Shown: one piece after another, positions 29,168-38,500 of the stretch | Position numbering within the stretch: position 1 is the first letter of the stretch | How the letters are laid out: every line of letters begins with the position of its first letter | NCBI GenBank assembly: GCA_024711125.1 | Contig: JANJTM010000038.1 | Location: forward strand, 62,001-126,000 | Source: Rhodothermales bacterium | Lineage (GTDB): Bacteria > Bacteroidota > Rhodothermia > Rhodothermales > UBA10348 | DNA: 64,000 bases | Direction of reading: 5' to 3' | Translations under genes and position numbers: made by a program | Notes under the pieces: generated by a model | Seen by the model: only the letters and a program-made list of their open reading frames with translations | What the model was told of the DNA's origin: nothing | Database searches by the model: none

Positions 29168-30061
29168 CTAGAAGTCGATGCCGTCGCGGGACCGGGCGAT
29201 ATTGACCTTGCGGTCCTTGACGCCGATCCACGAGAGCACGAGCACGTCACCGAGCGTTCCGAGCACGGGCGAGCGGGTGGTCGACTCGTCGAGGCGGATC
29301 TTCGCGCCCCACTCCACGCCCTCGGTGGAACGCATGACGTTGATGAAGTCGTTGCCCCGACCGCGCCACGCCAGGAACAGGCGCCCGTTGAACGATGCCA
29401 ACGCCGGGCCCGAATCGCTCGTTTCGTCGAGCCGGACCTTGGCGCCCCAGTCCACGCCGTCGCGCGACCGCATCACGTTCAGGAATCCGTTGCCTTCGCC
29501 CGTCCAGGCGATGAAGACGCGGCCGTCGTGCACGGCGGCGGCGGGCCTATCCTGGGTCGTGTCGTCCAGACGCACCTTGCTCGCCCAGTCGATCCCGTCT
29601 TCGGAGTACATCACGTTCAGGGCCTTGTCACGGCTTCCTCGCCAGACGAGGAACAACTGGTCGTCCGAGGCGGCGAGCACGGGCTCGAGGTCACTCGTCT
29701 CGTCGAGCCGGACCTTGGCGCCCCAATCCACGCCGTCCCGGGACCGCATGATGTTGATGTGCCCGTCCATGCCGGTCCACGCGAGGAACAGCGTGGTGGC
29801 GGTGGCCGCCAGCGCCGGAGGGTGCTCGCTGGTGTCGTCGAGTCGGACCTTGGCGCCCCAGTCGACCCCGTCCCGCGACTGCATGATATTGATGTTGTTG
29901 TCCATTCCCGTCCACGCGAGAAAGCTCTTCTCGCCGAACTGGGTCAACCCGGGGCCGTAGCGGCTTTCTTCGTCCAGCCGCTGTGCGAGCGCCGTTCCGG
30001 GCATGCCGAGCGCGAGGACGATCCATGCGGCCAGCAGGCCGCGCACGAGCGTCGTTTTCAT
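29168..30061 (-). CDS. Secreted six-repeat protein, predicted six-bladed beta-propeller
   Basis: A 297-residue protein with a clear signal peptide (MKTTLVRGLLAAWIVLALGMPGTALAQ), hence exported. The mature part is five full repeats of 45-46 residues plus a shortened sixth of about 31. The core pattern is FLAWTGxDxxINIMxSRDGVDWGAKVRLDxTSxxxPA, with an SxDG motif in each that recalls the Asp-box of sialidase-type propellers. The last repeat stops at SRDGIDF, and the missing piece (RLDEESRYGPG) is found at the mature N terminus, as expected for a ring closed by strand exchange. Function unknown: carbohydrate or protein binding is possible, and no catalytic residues are recognised. Repeats are also similar at DNA level. 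ATG 30061 is the start. Confidence 0.82.
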   Translation of the reverse strand: MKTTLVRGLLAAWIVLALGMPGTALAQRLDEESRYGPGLTQFGEKSFLAWTGMDNNINIMQSRDGVDWGAKVRLDDTSEHPPALAATATTLFLAWTGMDGHINIMRSRDGVDWGAKVRLDETSDLEPVLAASDDQLFLVWRGSRDKALNVMYSEDGIDWASKVRLDDTTQDRPAAAVHDGRVFIAWTGEGNGFLNVMRSRDGVDWGAKVRLDETSDSGPALASFNGRLFLAWRGRGNDFINVMRSTEGVEWGAKIRLDESTTRSPVLGTLGDVLVLSWIGVKDRKVNIARSRDGIDF

Positions 30062-30284
30062 GGTGTTTCTGATTGTTCCGAAAGTCGGGCACCCTGGGCC
30101 CCGATGGCGCGAGGCCATGCCCGGGCAGCATCTCCCACGATAGCCTCTCCCGGGGCGAAATGCAACGGATCCGCCCCGCCGTTCGCCGATCGCCGCGCGT
30201 TTCCCGGGAAGTTCGGGTTTGCCCCGGCAGCGGGCTCCGGGTGCCGATGAAGTACCTTGGATCAGCGCGAAGCCGCCGGACCCG

Positions 30285-31415
30285 ATGCACGATACGCTGC
30301 TCCTCACGCAGGATTTCCCGCCCGAGCTGGGCGGAACCCAGACCTACGCGTTCGAGATCGCGCGTCGTCTCGCGAAACGGGGTCGGCTGCGCGTCGTAGC
30401 CCCGTACCGGGCGGGGTGCGAGGAATTCGACGCGGTCTCGGGTGTCGAAACGGTCCGGGTCGCAGCCGACCCGAATCGGTTCTTCCTCGCGGCCCGGTCG
30501 GCGACGCTCCACGCCGCCCGCGACGGGTTCGTACAGGCGTTCTGCGTGCAGTGGAGCGCCGCGTTGCCCGCGCTCGCCGCACGCCGGAGATTCCCCCGTT
30601 TCGCCGTTCACGTGGCCGCGCACGGGAGGGAACTGCTCTTCAACCCGTTGCCGCCCCCGCTGACTGCGATCTACGACGCCATCAGGCGTCGGGTAGTGTC
30701 GCGAGCCCACGGACTGTACCCCGTCAGCCGGTATACGGCAGACCTGCTCCGCGCCCTCGGAGCCCCCGATTCCCGCATTCGCGTCCTTCCGAACGGAACC
30801 GATCCCGATCGTTTCCGCCCGATGGACCGGTTTCTGGCGCGGCGTCGGTTCGGGCTGGACCATCACCCGGTCATCCTGACGCTGTGTCGGCTCGTGCCGC
30901 GCAAGGGCGTGGACACGCTCCTTCGCGCGTTCGCCGCGTTGCAGGCCGATCATCCCGGGGCACGGCTCGTGGTCGGGGGCGACGGTCCCGAACGAAACGC
31001 GCTCGAGACGTTGGCCGCCTCGCTCGGAATCGCCGGGTTGACCCGCTTCGTGGGTGCAGTCGATCACGCGCTGCTTCCCGAGCTTCTCTCGGCGGCCGAC
31101 GTTTTCGTCCTGGTTCCGCGCGAGCGCCGGCCTGACGTCGAGGGCTTCGGGCTGGTCTATCTCGAGGCCTCGGCCTGTGAAGTGCCCGTCGTCGGTTCCC
31201 GGACGGGCGGAATCCCGGACGCCGTGCTCGACGGTGTATCCGGACTCCTGGTCGCTCCCGACGATCCCGATGCGGTCGCGGCGACCGTGGACCGGATCCT
31301 GTCGGACCCCGGCATGGCGCGGCAGCTTGCCGAGGGCGGTCGGCGTCACGTGCTTGATTTCGGAAACTGGGATCGCGTGGTGGACCGCCTGGTCGATGGG
31401 CTCGAAGGTCGCTGA
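30285..31415 (+). CDS. Glycosyltransferase family 4
   Basis: A 376-residue GT-B enzyme. N-terminal motif LLTQDFPPELGGTQTYAFEIARRL; C-terminal motifs LPNGTDPDRFRP, LTLCRLVPRKGVDTLLRAF, VVGGDGPERNALE and PDVEGFGLVYLEASACEVPVVGSRTGGIPDAV (E-x7-E form). It resembles PimB-like or phosphatidyl-inositol mannoside-type enzymes in its donor half, but the substrate cannot be told. ATG 30285 is the natural start (MHDTLLLTQ), ~220 bases from the divergent propeller gene. The MaoC gene follows after 35 bases. Confidence 0.86.
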   Translation: MHDTLLLTQDFPPELGGTQTYAFEIARRLAKRGRLRVVAPYRAGCEEFDAVSGVETVRVAADPNRFFLAARSATLHAARDGFVQAFCVQWSAALPALAARRRFPRFAVHVAAHGRELLFNPLPPPLTAIYDAIRRRVVSRAHGLYPVSRYTADLLRALGAPDSRIRVLPNGTDPDRFRPMDRFLARRRFGLDHHPVILTLCRLVPRKGVDTLLRAFAALQADHPGARLVVGGDGPERNALETLAASLGIAGLTRFVGAVDHALLPELLSAADVFVLVPRERRPDVEGFGLVYLEASACEVPVVGSRTGGIPDAVLDGVSGLLVAPDDPDAVAATVDRILSDPGMARQLAEGGRRHVLDFGNWDRVVDRLVDGLEGR

Positions 31416-31450
31416 CGGGTTATTTTGCGACCGAAAACAGAAGCGCCGCC

Positions 31451-31873
31451 ATGTCGAACTCCTACGACTCGCTCGAAATCGGCCAGTCCTTCGCCGTAGA
31501 ACGCCTCCTGACTGCCGAAGACGTCCGGATGTTCGCCGACGTGACGGGCGACGACAACCCGATCCACCTGGATGCGTCGTACGCCTCCGGCACCCGTTTC
31601 GGACAGCCGATCGTTCACGGCGTCCTGCTGCTCGGCGTGATCTCGAAGGTGCTCGGTCGCGATTTCCCGGGTCCGGGCAGCGTCGCCGTGTCACTTTCCG
31701 CCCGCTTCCTGCGTCCGGTGCCGGTGGGATCGACCGTCACGGTGGAGGCGACGGTCGCAGAAAAGATCGAGCGGTACCGCCACGTCCGTCTTCGCGTCAC
31801 GGTCTATATCGGAAAGAAGACGGCGGTGGCCGGCGAGGCGGTGCTCATCCCGCCCGGCGAAGGCGCGCTCTGA
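31451..31873 (+). CDS. MaoC-like (R)-specific enoyl-CoA hydratase
   Basis: A 140-residue single hot-dog domain. The catalytic signature DVTGDDNPIHLDASYASGTRFGQPIVHG holds the Asp-His dyad (D-x4-H) of (R)-hydratases such as PhaJ. The end SLSARFLRPVPVGSTVTVEATV is typical of the family. It would hydrate trans-2-enoyl-CoA to the (R)-3-hydroxyacyl form; PHA synthesis or fatty-acid turnover are both possible, and no pha genes are nearby. ATG 31451. The converging M48 protease gene ends 8 bases beyond its stop. Confidence 0.85.
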   Translation: MSNSYDSLEIGQSFAVERLLTAEDVRMFADVTGDDNPIHLDASYASGTRFGQPIVHGVLLLGVISKVLGRDFPGPGSVAVSLSARFLRPVPVGSTVTVEATVAEKIERYRHVRLRVTVYIGKKTAVAGEAVLIPPGEGAL

Positions 31874-31880
31874 GCCCCGG

Positions 31881-33377
31881 TCAGCGCACGAGTTTCACGG
31901 CGGCCCCGGCCGGCAGCGTATCGTCGATGCCCCGCTGGTTCAGGATCGCGATGCCTTCCGGCGTGAACCCGCCGCCCGGCGTCGCGGCGAGGGCCCGGAG
32001 CGTCGACGGCCGATCCACGCGGGCCACGTGTACGCGGGCAGGCTGTACCGACAGGACGGCAGGATCGCGCAGGGGTCCGAATCCGTGCATGGAGCGCAGG
32101 AAAACCGGCTCCCACGTCGCGTAGTCCCGCCCTGACGCGATCCCGGTGAATGCGTATACCCGGCCGCCGTAGTCGACGAAGTGGGCACGAACCCGGATCA
32201 TGGACCCGTCCTCGGAAGCCGTCTCGGCCAGCACGAAATTTGCCGGCAGCCCGTTCGATGAGCCGATGCCCGATTGCAGCACGGTGAGGCCCTGCGTTCG
32301 GGAGAAAGCCTCGGCGGCCTCCCGGGACGTCGCCGCCGGATCCAGCGCGAAGAGCAGGTAGGCGTCCTGCTGCGGCGCGACCATGACGACCCGACTCGCC
32401 TGGTTCACGACGCGGAACCCGGAAGGCACCGGATACTGGAGGGCCAGGTCGGGGTGAAGGAAGACGTCGGCCCGCACGAAACCCGCGCGCGGATTCTCGC
32501 CGGCCACGAGGCCCGAAACGGCCCTCAGCAGCCGATCCCGGCCTATCCGTTCGGCAGACGGCACCCGGGCAGCCCACTCCCCGGCCATGCGGCCCACGGT
32601 GACCTCACGTTCTCCGGGATCGGGATGCGTGGACAGGAATCCGGGCAGGCTCTGCCCGGACTGTTCTCCGAGTCGACGCAGCGTTCCGAAGAATGCGGCT
32701 CCCTGCGCGGCGTCGTACCCGGCCAGTGACGCGTATTCGACCCCCAGGGCGTCCGACTCGCGCTCGTCGTCGCGCCCGTAACTCAGGAAGAGCAACTGGG
32801 CGGCGGTCGAGCCGAGGTTCAGCACGGCCGAAGCGACGTCATCGCCGAACAGCAGCCCACCCCCGACCGCGCCTCCGATCAGCAGCGCCTGCCCCAGCAT
32901 CTGCGAGGCCGCCCGCTTGGACCCATGGCGGCCGGCAACGTGCCCGATCTCGTGGCCGAGCACTACGGCGAGCTGGGCCTCGTTTTCGACGTGGGCCAGC
33001 AGACCCCGGGTGACGTATACATACCCGCCGGGGAGCGCGAAGGCGTTCACGACGGGGCTGTCCAGTACGCGGAAATGAAACTGCGTGGCACGGAATTCCT
33101 CGGCGGCCTCGGGTCGTCTGAGATGGCTCCGGGACAGGAGCGCCTGGCCGATCGAGTCCACCCAGGCCGTGAGAGCCGGGTCGTCGTAAAGCCCGTACTC
33201 GGCCTGGATCTGCGCGTCGGCCTCGGTCCCCAGTCGGATTTCCTGCTGCCAGGTGTACCCGTAGGCCCGGCTGCGACCGGAGAGGGGATTCCGCTGCATC
33301 ACGCACGCGGATGCGGCAATGGAGCACGCCAGCAGGGTCATGAGGACGAAGCCGGCGGAACGCGAACGGGGAGTCAT
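31881..33377 (-). CDS. M48-family metalloprotease, lipoprotein
   Basis: A 498-residue protein with a lipoprotein signal (lipobox AASAC, Cys25), so probably anchored on the periplasmic side. The zinc site HEIGH is at 142-146, and the third ligand is likely the glutamate of ERESDALG near residue 205. The catalytic part (about 40-260) matches BepA/LoiP-type M48 peptidases used in outer-membrane quality control. A C-terminal ~200-residue region of unknown fold follows and ends FTPEGIAILNQRGIDDTLPAG, a short repeat-like motif common in such proteins. The ATG overlaps the recF stop by four bases, so the two genes are co-translated. Confidence 0.88.
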   Translation of the reverse strand: MTPRSRSAGFVLMTLLACSIAASACVMQRNPLSGRSRAYGYTWQQEIRLGTEADAQIQAEYGLYDDPALTAWVDSIGQALLSRSHLRRPEAAEEFRATQFHFRVLDSPVVNAFALPGGYVYVTRGLLAHVENEAQLAVVLGHEIGHVAGRHGSKRAASQMLGQALLIGGAVGGGLLFGDDVASAVLNLGSTAAQLLFLSYGRDDERESDALGVEYASLAGYDAAQGAAFFGTLRRLGEQSGQSLPGFLSTHPDPGEREVTVGRMAGEWAARVPSAERIGRDRLLRAVSGLVAGENPRAGFVRADVFLHPDLALQYPVPSGFRVVNQASRVVMVAPQQDAYLLFALDPAATSREAAEAFSRTQGLTVLQSGIGSSNGLPANFVLAETASEDGSMIRVRAHFVDYGGRVYAFTGIASGRDYATWEPVFLRSMHGFGPLRDPAVLSVQPARVHVARVDRPSTLRALAATPGGGFTPEGIAILNQRGIDDTLPAGAAVKLVR

Positions 33378-34501
33378 GGGGCGTCTGCGTTGAGGGTTTC
33401 CGAAATGAGCAGGGCCGAGTGCCCGCCCGCAGCCCAATCGACGGCGTCGCGGAACAGCCCGTCGTGGGCCGCCGTGACCAGGCTCTGTCGTCCGGGTTGG
33501 GTCAGCAGACCGGCGAACAGGTTGATCCGGTCGGGATCCAGCGTATCGAACACGTCGTCGAGGAGAAACAGGGGCGTTTCGCCGAGGCGGTCTGCCAGGT
33601 AGAAGAACTGGGCCAGCCGCAGGGCCAGTACGAACGTACGGTGCTGCCCGTGCGATGCGTACCGGCGAACCTCCAGGTCGTCGAGACGAAATACGATCTC
33701 GTCCCGGTGCGGGCCGGTGTGCGTCAGGCCCCGTTCCCGGTCGCCCTGCGCCCGGTCCCGAAGCAGGTCGGCGAACGCGGCCGCCACCTCCGCTTCGTCT
33801 GTCGGCAGCCCCGGGGCGAACGGGCGGTAGCGAAGCGTCGGACGTTCCGTACGCCCGTCCACCAGCCGCCAGGATTCGCCGAGGAAGGTATCGAACCTGT
33901 CGAAGAACTCCATGCGCCGCAACGTGATACGGGCTCCGTGTCGTACCAGCTCCGCGTCCCAGGCGTCGAGCATAGCGTCGGTTGCGCGCCCGGCCTGCCG
34001 GGCCAGCAGCTCGTTGCGCTGTCGAAGCGCGCGACGGTATCGTACGAGATGGTCCAGGTAGGTCGGTGACTCCTGGCACAGGATGGTGTCGAGGAACCGG
34101 CGGCGCTCCTCGGGGCCGCCATCGGTCAGCCTGTGGTCGTCCGGCGCTATCGAAACGACGGGAAAACGGCCGACCGCGTCGGACAGGCGGTCGAGAGGGG
34201 CGCCGTTTACCGCCAACCGTTTGCCCTCCCCGGGGACATAGGTGAGTCGGACGGTCGCGTCGGACCGGCTGTCGAAGGAGAAATCGGCTTCCACCTCGAA
34301 AAACCTCGCTCCCCTGCGCAGGGCGTACTGGTCGTTGGACGTGACGAAGCTCTTTCCGAGGCAGCAGTAGTGCACCGCCTCCAGGACGTTCGTCTTCCCG
34401 GTTCCGTTGGCGCCGTGCAACAGGTTGAGCCCCGGTGTGAAGGACACCCGGGTGGCGGCATGGGCGCGGAAATCGACCAGTCTGAGGGAGCGGATGCGCA
34501 T
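33374..34501 (-). CDS. recF: DNA replication and repair protein RecF
   Basis: A 375-residue SMC-like ATPase that helps load RecA at gaps. Walker A is GANGTGKTNVLEAV near residue 32, and the block LVDFRAHAATRVSFTPGLNLL before it is characteristic. The signature region is ASHGQHRTFVLALRLAQ, and Walker B LFLLDDVFDTLD lies near the C terminus. The start is ATG 34501 (MRIRSLRLVDFR), though the frame is open far upstream. The gene is separated from dnaA/dnaN/gyrB here; gyrB is 20 kb away. It diverges from murQ. Confidence 0.93.
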   Translation of the reverse strand: MRIRSLRLVDFRAHAATRVSFTPGLNLLHGANGTGKTNVLEAVHYCCLGKSFVTSNDQYALRRGARFFEVEADFSFDSRSDATVRLTYVPGEGKRLAVNGAPLDRLSDAVGRFPVVSIAPDDHRLTDGGPEERRRFLDTILCQESPTYLDHLVRYRRALRQRNELLARQAGRATDAMLDAWDAELVRHGARITLRRMEFFDRFDTFLGESWRLVDGRTERPTLRYRPFAPGLPTDEAEVAAAFADLLRDRAQGDRERGLTHTGPHRDEIVFRLDDLEVRRYASHGQHRTFVLALRLAQFFYLADRLGETPLFLLDDVFDTLDPDRINLFAGLLTQPGRQSLVTAAHDGLFRDAVDWAAGGHSALLISETLNADAP

Positions 34502-34606
34502 GGCACGCGAACGCCCCGGGCCCGCGATCGTTCTTCGGAAAACGCGTGGGAACCTGTTGTCGACGGCATGGTGAGCATTTGCTTCCACGCGGCCTGTCCC
34601 CTGCCC

Positions 34607-35545
34607 ATGCGCCCGGTGAATCCCCTCTTCGACGAACTGCGCACGCTCGCGACCGAACAGCGCAATCCGGCAACCCTTTCCATCGACGTCGCCCCCGTGG
34701 ACGAGATCGTCCGGCTGATCAACGCCGAGGACCACCGGGTGGCCGAGGCGGTCCGGGAGGAACTGCCCCACATCGCCGAGGCCGTTCGCATCGTCGTGCG
34801 GGCCTTCCGGGCCGGAAACAGGCTCTTCTACGTGGGGGCCGGTACCAGCGGCCGGCTGGGCATCCTCGACGCGTCGGAATGCCCTCCTACCTACGGCGTG
34901 GATCCGGACATGGTACAGGGCATCATCGCAGGCGGTCCGCCGGCCGTCTTCCGTTCGCAGGAGGGCGCCGAGGACTCGGAGCAGCGGGGAGCCGACGCGC
35001 TCGTCGAAGCCGGTGTGCGTCCCGGAGATGTTGTCTGCGGAATCGCCGCCAGCCGCCGGACACCTTTCGTACTCGGCGCCGTCGCCCGCGCCCGGGCCAT
35101 GGGCTGTCCCACGCTGTACGTCACCTGCACCCCTCGCTCCGAGTTCACCGTTCCGGTCGACGTGGCCATCTGCCCCGTGGTCGGTCCCGAGGTCATCATG
35201 GGCTCGACCCGCATGAAGAGCGGGACCGCCCAGAAGATGGTGTTGAACATGCTGACCACCGCGTCGATGATCCGCCTCGGCAAGGTGTACGAGAACATGA
35301 TGGTCGACCTTCAGATGACGAACCGCAAACTCGTCGAGCGGTCCCGGCGCACGGTCATGACCGTGACCGGCGTGGACTACGAGGAAGCGGCCCGCGTTCT
35401 CGATTCGGCGGACGGGCACGTGAAGACCGCGTTGGTCATGATCCTGGGCGAGGTCGATGCGGCGCAGGCCCGGAGGCGGCTCGACCGGGCTTCGGGGTTC
35501 GTACGCGCTGCCATCGCCGACCAGGAGTACGTTCCGGCCGACTGA
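34607..35545 (+). CDS. murQ: N-acetylmuramic acid 6-phosphate etherase
   Basis: Cleaves the lactyl ether of MurNAc-6-phosphate to give GlcNAc-6-phosphate during cell-wall recycling. The 312-residue protein has the SIS-domain blocks VGAGTSGRLGILDASECPPTYG and GPEVIMGSTRMKSGTAQKMVLNM, with GIAASRRTPFVLGA between them, and ends in the UBA-like tail typical of MurQ. ATG 34607 is chosen because family proteins begin about here (NPLFDELRTLATEQRNP); an earlier ATG at 34568 would add 13 residues. mfd starts 17 bases after its stop. No anmK or PTS gene is adjacent. Confidence 0.94.
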   Translation: MRPVNPLFDELRTLATEQRNPATLSIDVAPVDEIVRLINAEDHRVAEAVREELPHIAEAVRIVVRAFRAGNRLFYVGAGTSGRLGILDASECPPTYGVDPDMVQGIIAGGPPAVFRSQEGAEDSEQRGADALVEAGVRPGDVVCGIAASRRTPFVLGAVARARAMGCPTLYVTCTPRSEFTVPVDVAICPVVGPEVIMGSTRMKSGTAQKMVLNMLTTASMIRLGKVYENMMVDLQMTNRKLVERSRRTVMTVTGVDYEEAARVLDSADGHVKTALVMILGEVDAAQARRRLDRASGFVRAAIADQEYVPAD

Positions 35546-35562
35546 CCCAGGAGCGGACCGAC

Positions 35563-38500
35563 GTGTCGCTGAAGCCAATCCGTACCCGGCTCGAGGCGTT
35601 CGGGCCCTTTCGCGAAGCGGTCGAATGGGCGGCCACCGCCGTTCCCGGCGAGACGGCCCTCCTGAGGAATGCCGCAGGGTCGAGCGCGGCCTTCGTGATC
35701 GCCGCGCTGGCCGACACGGGCCGCTTCACGTGGTGCGTGCTCGAGGATGCGGAGCAGGCGGCGTACCTGCACAGCGACCTGCTCCAGGTGCTCCGCGCCG
35801 AGGAGCGCGTGATGCTCCTTCCGCCCAGCGATTTCCGTCCATACGATCCGGGGCACGAACCCGATCCGGCTCCGGTAATCCAGCGCGCCGATGTGCTGCA
35901 ACGTCTCTCGGACGGGTGGAAGGGAGTTCTCGTCACCGGGGCCGAGGCCCTGCGGGAAAAGCTCCCGCTGCTGTCAGACGTCACGGCATCGACCGTGCAC
36001 GTTGCGCTCGGAGACAGGATATCGCCCGGGTCGCTGATCGAGCGGCTTTCGGAACGCGGTTTCAGCCGGGTCGAGTTCGTCGAGCGCCCCGGGGACCTCG
36101 CCCTTCGCGGCGGTATCCTCGACGTTTTTCCGTTCGTGGGCGACTACCCGGTCCGAATCGAGTTCTTCGGCGACGAGATCGATTCCGTCCGCGAGTTCGA
36201 CATCCATACCCAGCGATCGATCAGCCGGCGCACGTCGGCCCGGCTCGTTCCCGACCTCGACCGCGGAGCCACCGGGCATCGCATCGCGCTCGTGGACGAG
36301 ATCCCGAGCGACGCCCTCGTGGTGGTCTTCGACGACGCGCGGGTCCACGCAGCGCTCGCCGCCCGGCATGACGAGATGACGGTGGCGTTCGACAAGCGGG
36401 TGGCCGAGGACCCGGAGACCGCGCCGCCGGACACGTTCTACGCCTCCCCGGGGGCCATCCGTTCGGGGCTGGATCGTTTTCCCCGTCTTCTCTCGGGACG
36501 CTTCCTCGAACGCAGACCCGAAACGGTTTTCGATCTCGAAACGCGCCCACAGCCCCCGTTCCACGGCGTGATCGCGGAACTTCGCAAGGCGCTGTCGGCG
36601 AACGCGGCGCAGACGACGGACACGTGGATCCTGTGTGACAGTCGCGCCCAGGAGGCGCGCATCGCTGAACTGCTCGAGGACGATCTCGAGCCGATGCGCA
36701 TCACGCTCACCGTCGAGTCCCTGCACGAAGGATTCGAAGCGCCGGGTTGCGGCATCGCGGCCTATACGGACCACCAGATCTTCAACCGCTACCATCGACC
36801 GACCACCAGGCGGCAGAAACAGCGTTTCGGCGGAATCAGTCTTCGTGAGCTGCAGCAGCTGGTCCCGGGCGACTTCGTCGTGCACGTCGACCACGGGATC
36901 GGACGATTCGCCGGGCTCGAGCAGATCGAGGTCCGGGGACGGCAGCAGGAAGCCGTGCGCCTGCTTTACCTGTCGGGTGACGTGCTGTACGTCAGTGTTA
37001 CGGCACTACATAAGTTACATAAATACAAGGGCAAAGACGGTCATCAGCCGCAGCTCACGAAGCTCGGCTCCGGCCAGTGGGAGAAGACCAAGTCCCGCAC
37101 GAAGAAGCGGGTCAAGGACATCGCGCGCGATCTCATCCGGCTGTACGCCGAACGGAAGCAGTCACGGGGACACGCGTTCGGCGCCGACTCCGTGTGGCAG
37201 AGGGAGTTCGAGGCAGCCTTCGAGTTCGAGGACACGCCGGACCAGGCGGCCGCTTCGGAAGCGGTCAAGACCGACATGGAGCAGCCGGTTCCGATGGACC
37301 GGCTGGTGTGCGGCGACGTAGGGTTCGGCAAGACCGAAGTTGCGATTCGGGCCGCATTCAAGGCGGTGCAGGACGGAAAGCAAGTGGCGGTCCTGGTGCC
37401 GACGACGGTCCTCGCGGCACAACACGCCCGCACGTTCGAACGCAGGCTGCGCTCGTACCCTGTCCGGGTGGAGTCCATGTCCCGTTTCCGGTCGGGCAGC
37501 GACCTCAAGGGCATCGTCTCCGGGCTCGCCGACGGTTCCATCGATGTAGTCATCGGGACCCACCGCCTGATTTCGGAGGACGTGCGTTTCAAGGACCTCG
37601 GCTTGCTGATCGTGGACGAGGAGCAGCGGTTCGGCGTCGGCGTGAAGGAGAAGCTGCGTCGGCTGCGCGTCAACGTCGACACCCTGACCATGACGGCCAC
37701 CCCGATTCCGAGGACGCTGCAATTCTCGCTGATGGGCGCCCGGGATCTTTCCGTGATCTCCACGGCACCCGCCAACCGTCAGCCCATCGTCACGGAGATC
37801 CATACGTTCGACAAGGATCTCATCCGGGACGCGATCCTGTACGAAACCAGCCGCGGGGGCCAGGTCTTTTTCATCCACAACAGGGTGCAGTCCATCCACG
37901 AGATCGCCGGATTGATCCGGAACATCCTTCCCGACCTGCGGGTCGTCGTCGGGCACGGCCAGATGACAGGACCGGAACTGGAGCACGTCATGCTGCAGTT
38001 CGTCGAGCGCAAGGCAGATGTGCTGGTTTCGACGTCGATCATCGAGAACGGCCTCGACATCTCGAACGCGAATACCATCATCATCGACCGCGCCGACCAC
38101 TTCGGGCTGTCGGAGCTTCACCAGTTGCGCGGTCGGGTCGGGCGATCCGATCGAAAGGCATTCTGCTATCTCCTTGTGCCGTCGATCCACGGACTCACCC
38201 GGGAAGCCAAGCAGCGGCTCCAGGCCGTCGAGGAATTCAGCGAGCTGGGCGCGGGGTTCCAGATCGCGATGCGCGATCTCGATATTCGCGGCGCCGGGAA
38301 CATGCTCGGTGCCGAGCAGAGCGGGTTCATCGAGGACGTCGGCTTCGAGACGTATCACCGACTCCTCGAAGAAGCGGTCTCGGAACTGCGTACCGAGGAG
38401 TTCCCCGAGTTGTTCGAACAGCCCAGGGCACCCCGGACCGGCGAGACCACCGTGGAACTGGATGTCGACGCTCTCATTCCCGAGTCCTACCTGGCCAACC

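Noticed and set aside
33374-34501. Origin of replication beside recF
   Set aside because: dnaA, dnaN and DnaA boxes are absent around it; recF here is joined to an M48 protease gene and gyrB is 20 kb away.
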